The notes beneath the pieces are model-generated. The model did not search any database. It saw only the letters and a program-made list of their open reading frames with translations, and was not told the origin of the DNA. DNA of 10,618 nt from an uncultured Collinsella sp. (GTDB lineage: Bacteria; Actinomycetota; Coriobacteriia; Coriobacteriales; Coriobacteriaceae): NCBI GenBank assembly GCA_958438125.1, contig CAUBQN010000047.1:1-10618 (forward strand). Reading direction: 5' to 3'. The translations under genes and the position numbers were made by a program. Of this stretch, positions 1 to 6,773 are shown piece after piece (position 1 is the stretch's first letter; each line of letters opens with the position of its first letter).

Positions 1-356
1 ACTTTAAGCGCCCGACCTTCGTAACCGACTACCCGGCAGAGATCAAGGCCTTCTATATGCGCATGAACGACGACGGCAAGACCGTCGCCGCCGCCGACTG
101 CCTGGTGCCTGGCATCGGCGAGATCATCGGTGGCTCCCAGCGCGAGGAGCGCCTGGACCTGCTCGAGGCCCGTATCAAGGACCTGGGCATGAATCCCGAG
201 CAGTACAAGTACTATCTGGACCTGCGCCGCTACGGTTCTTGCAAGCACGCCGGCTACGGTCTGGGCTTCGAGCGCTTGGTGATGTACCTCACCGGCGTGG
301 GCAACATCCGCGACGTCCTGCCGCACCCGCGCACCGTGGGCAACGCCGACTTCTAA
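1..356 (+). CDS. asnS: Asparaginyl-tRNA synthetase, C-terminal part (5' end outside window)
   Basis: This is the last 117 residues of asparaginyl-tRNA synthetase, which charges tRNA-Asn with asparagine in the cytosol. The reading frame is open from base 3, so the gene begins before the window. Visible class II synthetase features are FKRPTFVTDYPAEIKAFYM at the start, then PGIGEIIGGSQREERLDLL, and motif 3 in GYGLGFERLVMYLTGV, whose arginine contacts ATP. The ending LPHPRTVGNADF is typical of AsnS. Related AspS and LysS share the fold, but the combination of YPAEIKAFYM and the GGSQREER stretch fits AsnS. The stop is TAA at 354-356 and a strong terminator follows 46 bases later, so it does not appear to be co-transcribed with the regulator downstream. 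Confidence 0.95.
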   Translation, partial: FKRPTFVTDYPAEIKAFYMRMNDDGKTVAAADCLVPGIGEIIGGSQREERLDLLEARIKDLGMNPEQYKYYLDLRRYGSCKHAGYGLGFERLVMYLTGVGNIRDVLPHPRTVGNADF

Positions 357-402
357 TCATCGGACGCTAGCTCGCATCGCCACGTGCCAACGCTCATCGC
401 AC

Positions 403-438
403 AAGCGTCTCTCGACATCGGTCGAGAGACGCTTTTTT
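403..438 (+). terminator. Rho-independent terminator of asnS
   Basis: A perfect 14-bp stem (AAGCGTCTCTCGAC with its complement at 421-434) closes on a 4-base loop, ATCG, and the right arm runs into six T residues (433-438). It sits 46 bases after the asnS stop. This is the clearest intrinsic terminator in the window. Confidence 0.93.
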
Positions 439-497
439 CAACAGCATCCGTCAAGCTTTCGGCAAGTTTTTGGTCAGTTGAGCAGGGCTGTTGAAAA
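435..497. repeat. 11-bp perfect inverted repeat flanking 41 bases
   Basis: TTTTCAACAGC at 435-445 is the exact reverse complement of GCTGTTGAAAA at 487-497. The left arm starts inside the T-run of the asnS terminator. The 41 bases between the arms contain no gene. I see no target-site duplication at the edges, so a miniature transposable element is possible but unsupported. The same word recurs near the regulator and the transporter promoter, which makes a regulator-binding site the alternative reading. Confidence 0.55.
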
Positions 498-550
498 CTC
501 GAACCGCCGTTTGCCGACGACTACCGACCGCCCAGAGCGTCCTGCGCCCC

Positions 551-559
551 TGGTATAAC
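551..559 (+). promoter_or_regulatory. Extended -10 promoter candidate for the WYL regulator
   Basis: TGGTATAAC has the TG-n extension followed by TATAAC, one base off the -10 consensus. No good -35 box stands at the usual distance, which is tolerated by extended -10 promoters. Transcription would begin near 566 and give a leader of about 50 bases before the ATG at 615. Confidence 0.5.
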
Positions 560-614
560 CCCGCGTCCTAGGCTCCATACCGTCGCCACCCAAAACGGAA
601 AGGACGTGGGCACC

Positions 615-1403
615 ATGACCGAAGCCGCTGTTGAAACCTACGACACCACAACGAGAGGCGCCGCCTCGATGGCAGCCTATCGCGCCGTTCGCATCCTGCA
701 ACTATTAAGCGAGAACACCGGCGAGGACAAGGCCATGCTTTCCGATGAGTTGATCCGGCGCCTCGCCCATCCCGACGACCCCGCCCGCATGCCCATCTCG
801 GCGGCGCGGCGCAGCATCTACACCGCCATCTCCGCACTTCGCCATGCCGGATACGAAATTGAGTACAAACGCGGCGTGGGGTATCGGCTCTTGACCCGTC
901 CGCTCACCGACGAAGAGATCATCCGGCTCCACGGTATGGTCATGCGCAACCGCTCTACGCCCATTGCCATTCGAAAAAGCATGGCTCAGCACTTGGTCGC
1001 CATGGCGAGTGCCGACGTTCGCGGCTACCTCGATGCACCCGAGCCTGCTCCAAGCGCCGGTGGCAAATCCACCAAGGCCATGCGCACGCCTGTCAAGCGC
1101 ATCGACACCTGCGAGCTCATCGAGCAGGCCATCGACCACGGAACCACGGTGAGTTTTGATATTTCGAGCGTCACGACACGTGGCGAAACTGAAGTAGCAC
1201 GGATGACACTCCGCCCCTTTGCCATCAGGCAGCGCGATGGCATCTCGTATCTGCTGGGAACGGTCTATGACGCCCGAGGTGCCGATGACACGCTGCGCAC
1301 CGTAGAGATTGGCCGCATGAGAAACGTCACCACACGTCTCCTCGACGGCAAGAAGCTCTTCGCCGCCCTCGACGAGGAGGACGACGCCTCCTCCGTCGCA
1401 TAA
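615..1403 (+). CDS. WYL-type transcriptional regulator with N-terminal winged helix
   Basis: A predicted DNA-binding regulator of 262 residues. Residues about 20-92 form a winged helix-turn-helix like that of YafY/DeoR-type proteins: the recognition helix lies in ISAARRSIYTAISALRHAG (61-79), followed by a wing ending KRGVGYRLL. Residues about 197-238 (LRPFAIRQRDGISYLLGTVY, then an R-x-V-E-I-G-R-M stretch) resemble a diverged WYL domain, a ligand-sensing fold; the W-Y-L signature itself is degenerate. The linker around 138-152 is rich in Ala, Ser and Pro, and the C-terminus is acidic. I chose ATG 615 because AGGA at 601-604 is 10 bases away; a GTG at 606 is in frame but directly abuts that ribosome site. 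The ABC transporter starts 160 bases downstream on the same strand, so it is a plausible target. Ligand and targets are unknown. Confidence 0.8.
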   Translation: MTEAAVETYDTTTRGAASMAAYRAVRILQLLSENTGEDKAMLSDELIRRLAHPDDPARMPISAARRSIYTAISALRHAGYEIEYKRGVGYRLLTRPLTDEEIIRLHGMVMRNRSTPIAIRKSMAQHLVAMASADVRGYLDAPEPAPSAGGKSTKAMRTPVKRIDTCELIEQAIDHGTTVSFDISSVTTRGETEVARMTLRPFAIRQRDGISYLLGTVYDARGADDTLRTVEIGRMRNVTTRLLDGKKLFAALDEEDDASSVA

Positions 1404-1472
1404 GACCCTCCGCCGCCCATTCGACTACCCGTACCGCCCGTCCGATTCTGTATTAAAAAACCCGCCAGGCTG

Positions 1473-1500
1473 TTGTAAAAATGGACATCAGCGCTACTAT
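1473..1500 (+). promoter_or_regulatory. Promoter of the ABC transporter operon
   Basis: TTGTAA (1473-1478) and TACTAT (1495-1500) are separated by 16 bases, giving a sigma-70-like promoter. Transcription would start near 1507, leaving a leader of about 57 bases. The -35 box is part of GCTGTTGTAAA, a near copy of the word repeated around the upstream regulator. Confidence 0.6.
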
Positions 1501-1505
1501 AGTTC

Positions 1506-1531
1506 CACTTGCACTTTGTCCCAGTGCAGTG
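1506..1531 (+). promoter_or_regulatory. Inverted repeat at the transporter transcription start (operator or leader hairpin)
   Basis: TGCACT (1510-1515) pairs with AGTGCA (1523-1528) around TTGTCCC, and CAC (1506-1508) pairs with GTG (1529-1531) past a single bulged T. It begins about six bases after the -10 box, where either a repressor site or a 5' leader hairpin would fit. I see no T-box or known riboswitch: the leader is too short for one. Confidence 0.4.
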
Positions 1532-1563
1532 TTTCCAGCCATTTTTATACTGGGGGTAATGAT

Positions 1564-2544
1564 ATGAAGGACATCACCATCAGCCGCAGGAGCCTTCTGG
1601 TCTCCGCCGGCCTGCTCGCGCTCGCCCCGCTCGCCGGATGCGGCGGCAACTCTGGTTCCGGCTCTGCTGCCGCCGGTTCCGACTACACCATCGGCGTTCT
1701 GCAGCTCACCGAGCACTCCGCACTCGATGCCGCCAACGACGGCTTTGTCAAGGCCATCAAGGAGAGCGGGCTTAAGGTCAAGATCGACCAGAAGAACGCC
1801 CAGAACGACCAGTCCACGTGTAAGTCCATTGCCGACAAGTTTGTGGGCGACAACGTCAACCTGATTTATGCCATCGCCACGCCCGCCGCGCAGGCTGCCG
1901 CCGGCGCCACGGCCGATATCCCCATCGTGGGCTGCGCCATCACCGACTATGCCGCCTCCGGCCTGGTCCAGGACAACGACAAGCCCGGCACCAACGTCAC
2001 GGGCGCTTCCGACCTCACCCCGGTCGCCGAGCAGCTCGAGATGATGCAGAAGGTCCTGCCCGACGTTAAAAAGATCGGCCTGCTCTACTGCACCGCCGAG
2101 TCCAACTCCGACGTCCAGATCAAGGCCGCCAAGAAGGAGCTCGACAAGCTGGGCCTCGAGTACACCGATTTCACCGTCTCGAGCTCCAACGAGATTCAGT
2201 CCGTCGTCGAGTCTGCCGTGGGCAAGGTCGACGCGCTGTACTCCCCCACCGACAACACCATCGCCGCGGGTGCCTCGCAGGTCGGCCAGATCTGCAAGGA
2301 AAACAAGCTTCCCTTCGTGACCGGCGAGGAGGGTATGTGCATGGCCGGCGGCCTGTTCACCCTCTCCATCAATTACGAGGACCTGGGCTACGCCGCGGGC
2401 GAGATGGCCGTTAAGATCCTGAAGGGCGAGGCCAAGCCCGAGGACATGCCTATCAAGCACCTCTCGAGCAAGGACCTGGTCGTCGTCAAGAACGACGAAA
2501 TGGCCGAGGCCCTGGGCATCGACCTTTCCGCTCTGGACGAGTAG
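1564..2544 (+). CDS. trpX: ABC transporter substrate-binding lipoprotein, TrpX-like
   Basis: The extracytoplasmic binding component of an ABC importer, 326 residues. The N-terminus has a signal peptide with lipobox LAGC, so Cys26 is the likely lipidated residue; the following Gly/Ser/Ala stretch is a flexible tether. The mature part belongs to the ABC_sub_bind (COG2984) family, shown by YTIGVLQLTEHSALDAANDG near the start and by DNTIAAGASQVGQICKENK and LSINYEDLGYAAGEMAVKIL towards the end. Family members of the TrpX type bind tryptophan or tyrosine; the substrate here is inferred from family, not from visible binding residues. The start is ATG 1564 with GGGGG at 1552-1556 seven bases upstream; the open frame extends to 1516 but that would destroy the signal peptide. 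An ISRRSLL sequence precedes the hydrophobic core and resembles a Tat motif. The permease and ATPase genes follow after a hairpin. Confidence 0.88.
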   Translation: MKDITISRRSLLVSAGLLALAPLAGCGGNSGSGSAAAGSDYTIGVLQLTEHSALDAANDGFVKAIKESGLKVKIDQKNAQNDQSTCKSIADKFVGDNVNLIYAIATPAAQAAAGATADIPIVGCAITDYAASGLVQDNDKPGTNVTGASDLTPVAEQLEMMQKVLPDVKKIGLLYCTAESNSDVQIKAAKKELDKLGLEYTDFTVSSSNEIQSVVESAVGKVDALYSPTDNTIAAGASQVGQICKENKLPFVTGEEGMCMAGGLFTLSINYEDLGYAAGEMAVKILKGEAKPEDMPIKHLSSKDLVVVKNDEMAEALGIDLSALDE

Positions 2545-2615
2545 CGACATGCGCGGCGATGCGCCTAGGGCCCATGCTCGCACCGTTGCCGTGTTATTCA
2601 ATATCTGAGCCATAG

Positions 2616-2644
2616 GGGCGAACGCCAAAGACCGGCGTTCGCCC
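2616..2644 (+). terminator. Perfect 11-bp hairpin between the lipoprotein and permease genes
   Basis: GGGCGAACGCC (2616-2626) and GGCGTTCGCCC (2634-2644) form a perfect stem around a 7-base loop. There is no T-run (TGCTTG follows), so it is a poor full terminator. Its place suggests partial termination or 3'-end protection that would give more lipoprotein than permease, as known for other importer operons such as malEFG. The rest of the 204-base gap shows no gene. Confidence 0.6.
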
Positions 2645-2748
2645 TGCTTGTTACGGATGAGACAAAACATCCGTCCGCAGCTCTTTTATGCATTGTTACC
2701 GCTATTATGGTGAATCACGTGTCCACCCTATCCTAGGAGGTATGAAGC

Positions 2749-3672
2749 ATGCTCATTGCATTGCAGGGCGCCGTTTCGCAGGGCGTCCTCTGGGGCATTA
2801 TGGTGCTTGGCGTGTTTATCACGTTCCGCCTGCTCGACATCCCCGATATGACCTGCGACGGCAGCTTTGCCCTCGGCGGCTGTGTCTGCGCCGTGCTCAT
2901 CGTCAATAACAACGTCGACCCGCTGCTCGCCGTGCTGGCCGGCATGTGCGCCGGCGCCATCGCGGGCGCCGTCACGGGCATTCTGACCACCGTCTTCGAG
3001 ATTCCCGCGATCCTCGCCGGAATCCTCACCCAGATCAGTCTGTGGTCCATCAACCTGCGCATCATGGGCAAGTCCAATACGCCCATTCTTGCCAAGGGCA
3101 CCGTGTTCTCGGCCGTCAGCAATATGACCGGTCTGCCGCAGTCCACCGTTGCCATCATCTTGGGCATCCTGCTCGCCGTGGCTATCGTTGCCATCCTGTA
3201 TTGGTTCTTTGGCACCGAGATCGGCTCGGCGCTGCGCGCCACCGGCAATAACGAGTACATGATCCGCGCTCTGGGCGTCAACACCAACTCCACCAAGATG
3301 ATCGCCCTCGTGCTCTCCAACGCCCTCATCGGCCTTTCGGGCGCGCTCATCTGCCAGAGCCAAAAGTATGCCGACATTGGTATGGGCACCGGTGCCATCG
3401 TTATCGGTCTTGCCGCCATTGTTATCGGTGAGGTGCTCGGCCGTCTGCTGCCCGGCGGCCTCACGCAGTTTAGCGTCCGTCTTGCCTCCGCCGTCTTTGG
3501 CTCCGTGGTGTACTTCCTTATCCGCGCCATCGTGCTGCAGTTGGGCATGGACGCCAACGACATGAAGCTGCTCTCCGCCGTAATTGTCGCTGTGGCCCTG
3601 TGCGTGCCCGTGGTTTGGGAGCGCTATAAGCTCCGCAGCTCCTACACGAAGGGGGATGAGGCAGATGCTTAA
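2749..3672 (+). CDS. trpY: ABC transporter permease, TrpY-like (LivH/BPD_transp_2 family)
   Basis: The membrane-spanning component of the importer, 307 residues and almost entirely hydrophobic segments with about eight to nine predicted helices. The N-terminal run QGVLWGIMVLGVFITFRLLD followed by IPDMTCDGSFALGG, and the segment GTEIGSALRATGNNEYMIRALG, are characteristic of the permease paired with ABC_sub_bind proteins; the latter segment includes the loop that contacts the ATPase. The start is ATG 2749, with a strong AGGAGG at 2735-2740 eight bases upstream; an ATG at 2742 is out of frame. The 3' end overlaps the ATPase gene by 8 bases, so translation of the two is probably coupled. The gene carries its own good ribosome site after the intergenic hairpin. 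Confidence 0.9.
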   Translation: MLIALQGAVSQGVLWGIMVLGVFITFRLLDIPDMTCDGSFALGGCVCAVLIVNNNVDPLLAVLAGMCAGAIAGAVTGILTTVFEIPAILAGILTQISLWSINLRIMGKSNTPILAKGTVFSAVSNMTGLPQSTVAIILGILLAVAIVAILYWFFGTEIGSALRATGNNEYMIRALGVNTNSTKMIALVLSNALIGLSGALICQSQKYADIGMGTGAIVIGLAAIVIGEVLGRLLPGGLTQFSVRLASAVFGSVVYFLIRAIVLQLGMDANDMKLLSAVIVAVALCVPVVWERYKLRSSYTKGDEADA

Positions 3673-4459
3673 GCTCTCGCACGTCAAGAAGACCTTTAAC
3701 AAGGGCACCGTCACCGAGAAGCGCGCGCTCACCGGCGTCGACCTCACCCTGAATGACGGCGACTTTGTAACCGTGATCGGCGGCAACGGCGCCGGCAAGT
3801 CCACGCTGCTCAACATGATCGCCGGCGTGTACCCGCTCGATTCGGGCGTTATTGAGCTCGACGGCACCGACATCTCGCGCCTGAGCGAGTCGCAGCGCGC
3901 CAAGTACCTGGGCCGCGTGTTTCAGGACCCCATGCGCGGTACCGCTGCCGACATGCAGATCGCCGAGAACCTGGCCCTCGCCAAGCGTCGCGGCCAGCGT
4001 CGCGGCCTTTCGTGGGGCGTCACCAAGGCCGAGAAAGATGGGTACGTTGAGCTGCTCAAGCGCCTGGACCTTGGTCTGGACACGCGTCTCAACGCCAAGG
4101 TCGGCCTGCTCTCGGGCGGCCAGCGCCAGGCACTCACCCTGCTGATGGCCACGCTCACCAGGCCGCGCCTGCTACTGCTCGACGAGCACACCGCGGCCCT
4201 CGACCCCAAGACGGCCTCTAAGGTGCTCAACCTGACCGAGGAGATCGTCGACGAGAACCGCCTGACCACGCTCATGGTCACGCACAACATGAACGACGCC
4301 ATCCGTCTGGGCAACCGTCTGATCATGATGCACGAAGGCCACGTGATCTACGACGTGGCGGGCGATGAGAAGAAGTCGCTCACCGTAGCCGACCTGCTGC
4401 AGAAGTTCGAGGAGGTCTCGGGCGGCGAGCTCGCCAACGACCGCATGCTGCTAAGCTAA
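3665..4459 (+). CDS. trpZ: ABC transporter ATP-binding protein, TrpZ-like
   Basis: The cytosolic ATPase of the importer, 264 residues, usual for the family. Walker A is GGNGAGKST (residues 39-47), the Q-loop lies in GRVFQDPMRG, the signature motif is LLSGGQRQALTLL, Walker B is RLLLLDE followed by HTAALDPKTA, and the switch histidine is in MVTHNMNDAI. A His follows the catalytic Glu where most importers have Pro (DEPTAALD); from memory this DEHTAALDP form is common in this transporter family. ATG 3665 is chosen because AAGGGGG (3649-3655) lies nine bases upstream; an in-frame ATG at 3656 abuts that site. It is the last gene of the three-gene operon and is followed at once by two terminator-like hairpins. 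Confidence 0.93.
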   Translation: MLKLSHVKKTFNKGTVTEKRALTGVDLTLNDGDFVTVIGGNGAGKSTLLNMIAGVYPLDSGVIELDGTDISRLSESQRAKYLGRVFQDPMRGTAADMQIAENLALAKRRGQRRGLSWGVTKAEKDGYVELLKRLDLGLDTRLNAKVGLLSGGQRQALTLLMATLTRPRLLLLDEHTAALDPKTASKVLNLTEEIVDENRLTTLMVTHNMNDAIRLGNRLIMMHEGHVIYDVAGDEKKSLTVADLLQKFEEVSGGELANDRMLLS

Positions 4460-4497
4460 ACCTACCAAAAAGGGACAGGTTTATTTTGGCAGGTTTT
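4458..4497 (+). terminator. Terminator hairpin 1 after the ABC operon, GGGACAG loop
   Basis: AAACCTACCAAAA (4458-4470) pairs with TTTTGGCAGGTTT (4484-4496), with one A-C mismatch. The left arm includes the last two bases of the trpZ stop codon. The 13-base loop is AGGGACAGGTTTA. The A-run at one end and T-run at the other mean it could act on either strand. Confidence 0.75.
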
Positions 4498-4512
4498 ATC
4501 TGCGCAAACGTC

Positions 4513-4552
4513 AAAACCGCCGCAAAGGGACAGACGTCCTTGCGGCGGTTTT
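4513..4552 (+). terminator. Terminator hairpin 2 after the ABC operon, GGGACAG loop
   Basis: AAAACCGCCGCAA (4513-4525) and TTGCGGCGGTTTT (4540-4552) form a perfect 13-bp stem. The loop AGGGACAGACGTCC can fold further (GGAC with GTCC). It stands 16 bases after hairpin 1, so the operon ends in a tandem pair. It shares the GGGACAG loop word but not the stem sequence with hairpin 1. Confidence 0.8.
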
Positions 4553-4565
4553 CGCATATTATGTC

Positions 4566-4571
4566 GATAAT
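4566..4571 (+). promoter_or_regulatory. Possible -10 box of the 5'-nucleotidase gene
   Basis: GATAAT differs from the -10 consensus in one base and lies just after the tandem terminators and 45 bases before the ATG. No convincing -35 box is present at the right distance, so this is tentative. Confidence 0.3.
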
Positions 4572-4616
4572 CCGATATTCAACCAGACATTCTGGCTAAG
4601 GACTAAGGAAACTGCC

Positions 4617-6644
4617 ATGAAAAGACTCCCCCGCTTTGCGTTAGCCGCCGCGTTGTTTGCCGGCGCGCTCGCAGGCATCCCAAGCCTCGCTTTCGCGGGG
4701 AACCTGCCCGCCGCTATTGACGGCTCCGTGGCCGTCATGCACACCAACGACATCCACGGCAGCTACAAGTACAGCTACAACGAAAGCAAGGGCACCGGCA
4801 CTGTGGGCTTTGACGGACTGGCGGTTCTCTATAGCGCCCAGGGCAACGCCCCCGATCTTTTGCTCGATGCGGGCGACACCTTCCACGGACAGTCCTTCGC
4901 CACCATGAGCGAGGGCAAGAGCATCGCCGAGCTCATGGACACCTTCTATGCAGACGGCTACGACGCGACCACGCCGGGCAACCACGACTGGAGCTACGGC
5001 GCGGACAAGCTCCGCACCATGACCGGCCACAGCCCCACCGGCACGCCCTTCGCCATGCTCTGCGCGAACGCGAAGTCTACGAGCGGCGTATGGAGCTCGA
5101 GCATCACGAAGACGCTCGATCGCACCTGGGAGGATAGCGAGGATCAATCCACATTCGACTACAAAATCAAGGTCGGCGTCGTGGGTGCCATGGATGAGTC
5201 GCTGGAATCCTCGCTGCGCGCGGACCTGGTCGCGGGTACGTCGTTCTCGAGTGCCGCGAACGCCATCAATGCCGAGGCAGAGCAGCTGCGCAAGGAGGGC
5301 TGCGATGTTGTTGTGTGCATCGCGCACACGCTCGACGCCAAGACCTTTGCCACGCGACTCCGTGGCGTCGATGCCCTTATCGCAGGCCACGAGCACATCA
5401 ACCTTAACGAGAAGGTGACGGGAGCCGACGGCAAGACAATCCACGTTGTCGAGGCGGGCAGTGCCTTTGCCGAGGTAGGACTGCTTTCCATTCCGTACAA
5501 ATACGACACGAATGGCACCGAGACGACCGACGATGACACGGTCACGGTCCCTGCATACGGCAGCAACGAGAAGCTCTACACCGCCAAGGACGTAAACGCT
5601 CTTTTGACCGACCCCAACAAGGGCTCCGCCTATCAGAGCATCCTTGATGAGGTCCACAACAACAAGATCAAGCCGCTCGACGATGCCTTTAGCGCCGCAT
5701 CGAGCGAGGTGCTCGGCACGAGCTCTACCAACTATTTCTACGGCGAGGACGCCGCAGGCACGCATGGCTGGGAAATGGTGCGCACCACCGATTTCCGCCC
5801 CAGCAAGGAGGGCGACACCACCAAGGCCCAGACCATCGGCCACGTGATTTGCGGCTCCTATCTTGCCCTGACGGGCGCGGACCTCGCTATCGAAAACGCT
5901 GGCGGCATCCGCGGCGGCATCGCGGCGGGCAACGTGACCGCCGGCAACGTCATCGCCATCTCGCCCTACGGCAACACCGTGGAGACCTGGACCATGACCG
6001 GCGCGGACTTCCTCGCAGCGCTCGAGCACTCGCTACAAATCAGCGACGATTGCAACGACAGCTACGAGCTTCAGCAGGCTTATGTGGCGGCCGGTCACAC
6101 CGAGCAGGAGGCGCAAGACAAGTACAAGTGGCGCGATGACTCTGGCAGCGTTCTCTCCTTTGGCGGCATCAACGTGACGATTGATTGGACGCAGCCCGAA
6201 GGCAAGCACATTGTGAGTGCCACACTCACCAAAGATGGCAGCACGCTCGACCCCGCCAAGACCTATACCGTCGCCACCAACAACTACATCATCACCAACA
6301 CGACCGACTTCCCCACCTTCGCAAACGCCACCAAGCACACCGAGTGGGGTACCTGCGAGTCAGCGCTAAGGGCGCTGATCGGGCAGAACAGCTGGGAGAG
6401 CAAGATGGCCTCGCTCGCGGGCACCATCAGCTTTGGCTCCGCTGCCGTGGACCCCACGCCCACACCGGCCCCAACGCCTAAGCCCTCACCTAAGACGGAC
6501 ACGACGACCACGAAGGTCATCACCAAGAAGACGACCGGTAAGCTCGCTGCAACGGGAGACCGCACGCTGGCAGTAGTTGGCGCGTGCCTTATCGGCGGCA
6601 TCATCGTCATCATCCTCGGCATTATCTGGAAGCGTCGACGCTAA
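4617..6644 (+). CDS. Secreted 5'-nucleotidase / metallophosphoesterase with C-terminal surface anchor
   Basis: A 675-residue UshA-type enzyme that probably removes phosphate from extracellular nucleotides; activity on 2',3'-cyclic nucleotides is possible. Residues 1-27 are a signal peptide with likely cleavage after AFA. The metallophosphatase domain shows D45-x-H47 in HTNDIHG, D87 in DAGDTFHGQ, N122-H123-D124 in PGNHDW, H237 in IAHTLD, and H258/H260 in GHEHIN, so the dinuclear metal site is complete. The C-terminal 5'-nucleotidase domain has NAGGIRGG (N427, R432) and ISPYGNTVETW. A Pro/Thr/Lys-rich linker precedes LAATGD (643-648), a hydrophobic helix of about 22 residues, and the basic tail KRRR. 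This layout is that of a sortase substrate, with an LAxTG rather than LPxTG motif. AAGGAA at 4605-4610 supports the start. The gene appears to be a single-gene unit between terminators. Confidence 0.9.
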   Translation: MKRLPRFALAAALFAGALAGIPSLAFAGNLPAAIDGSVAVMHTNDIHGSYKYSYNESKGTGTVGFDGLAVLYSAQGNAPDLLLDAGDTFHGQSFATMSEGKSIAELMDTFYADGYDATTPGNHDWSYGADKLRTMTGHSPTGTPFAMLCANAKSTSGVWSSSITKTLDRTWEDSEDQSTFDYKIKVGVVGAMDESLESSLRADLVAGTSFSSAANAINAEAEQLRKEGCDVVVCIAHTLDAKTFATRLRGVDALIAGHEHINLNEKVTGADGKTIHVVEAGSAFAEVGLLSIPYKYDTNGTETTDDDTVTVPAYGSNEKLYTAKDVNALLTDPNKGSAYQSILDEVHNNKIKPLDDAFSAASSEVLGTSSTNYFYGEDAAGTHGWEMVRTTDFRPSKEGDTTKAQTIGHVICGSYLALTGADLAIENAGGIRGGIAAGNVTAGNVIAISPYGNTVETWTMTGADFLAALEHSLQISDDCNDSYELQQAYVAAGHTEQEAQDKYKWRDDSGSVLSFGGINVTIDWTQPEGKHIVSATLTKDGSTLDPAKTYTVATNNYIITNTTDFPTFANATKHTEWGTCESALRALIGQNSWESKMASLAGTISFGSAAVDPTPTPAPTPKPSPKTDTTTTKVITKKTTGKLAATGDRTLAVVGACLIGGIIVIILGIIWKRRR

Positions 6645-6696
6645 GCTACACCGCCGGGCCTTGCAGCCCCGCCGCGTAAACCTTATATCGAGCACA

Positions 6697-6730
6697 GAAG
6701 CCCGTCCGAATTTGATCGGACGGGCTTCTT
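6697..6730 (+). terminator. Terminator of the 5'-nucleotidase gene
   Basis: GAAGCCCGTCCGA (6697-6709) and TCGGACGGGCTTC (6716-6728) form a perfect 13-bp stem with loop ATTTGA. Only two T residues follow, then GG, so it may be leaky and some transcripts could run into the channel gene, which begins 43 bases later. I found no strong separate promoter for that gene. Confidence 0.7.
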
Positions 6731-6773
6731 GGTGGGTATCATGGTTGGACGAGCATTAGGAGGTTTTCCCTAC

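Noticed and set aside
606..614. GTG at 606 as start of the WYL regulator
   Set aside because: The AGGA ribosome site would end one base before it; ATG 615 has proper spacing.
1404..1563. T-box or tryptophan leader upstream of trpX
   Set aside because: The predicted leader is only about 57 bases, with no specifier stem, no TGGN antiterminator bulge and no Trp-rich leader peptide.
1453..2670. Long open frame on the minus strand opposite trpX
   Set aside because: It is antisense to a well-supported lipoprotein gene, its translation is low-complexity Gly/Val/Leu/Asp-rich, and it arises from the GC-biased third positions of the plus-strand gene.
2684..2708. Internal promoter with TATTAT at 2703-2708 before trpY
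   Set aside because: The -10-like sequence is fair, but no -35 box stands at a workable distance, so I did not list it.
2728..3903. Long minus-strand open frame opposite the permease and ATPase genes
   Set aside because: Its translation is rich in His, Asp, Gly and Ala with no recognisable domain, and it spans two genuine plus-strand genes; it is a mirror of their codon usage.
4458..4552. Paired hairpins as ends of an insertion sequence
   Set aside because: Only 16 bases separate them and no transposase coding sequence is present; they behave as terminators.
4641..6029. 462-codon minus-strand open frame opposite the 5'-nucleotidase gene
   Set aside because: The plus-strand protein has every expected catalytic motif; the antisense product has compositional bias and no motif.
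6729..6773. Upstream in-frame starts (TTG 6729, ATG 6741) for mscS
   Set aside because: They lie in or next to the preceding terminator and lack a ribosome site, whereas AGGAGG at 6758-6763 serves ATG 6774.
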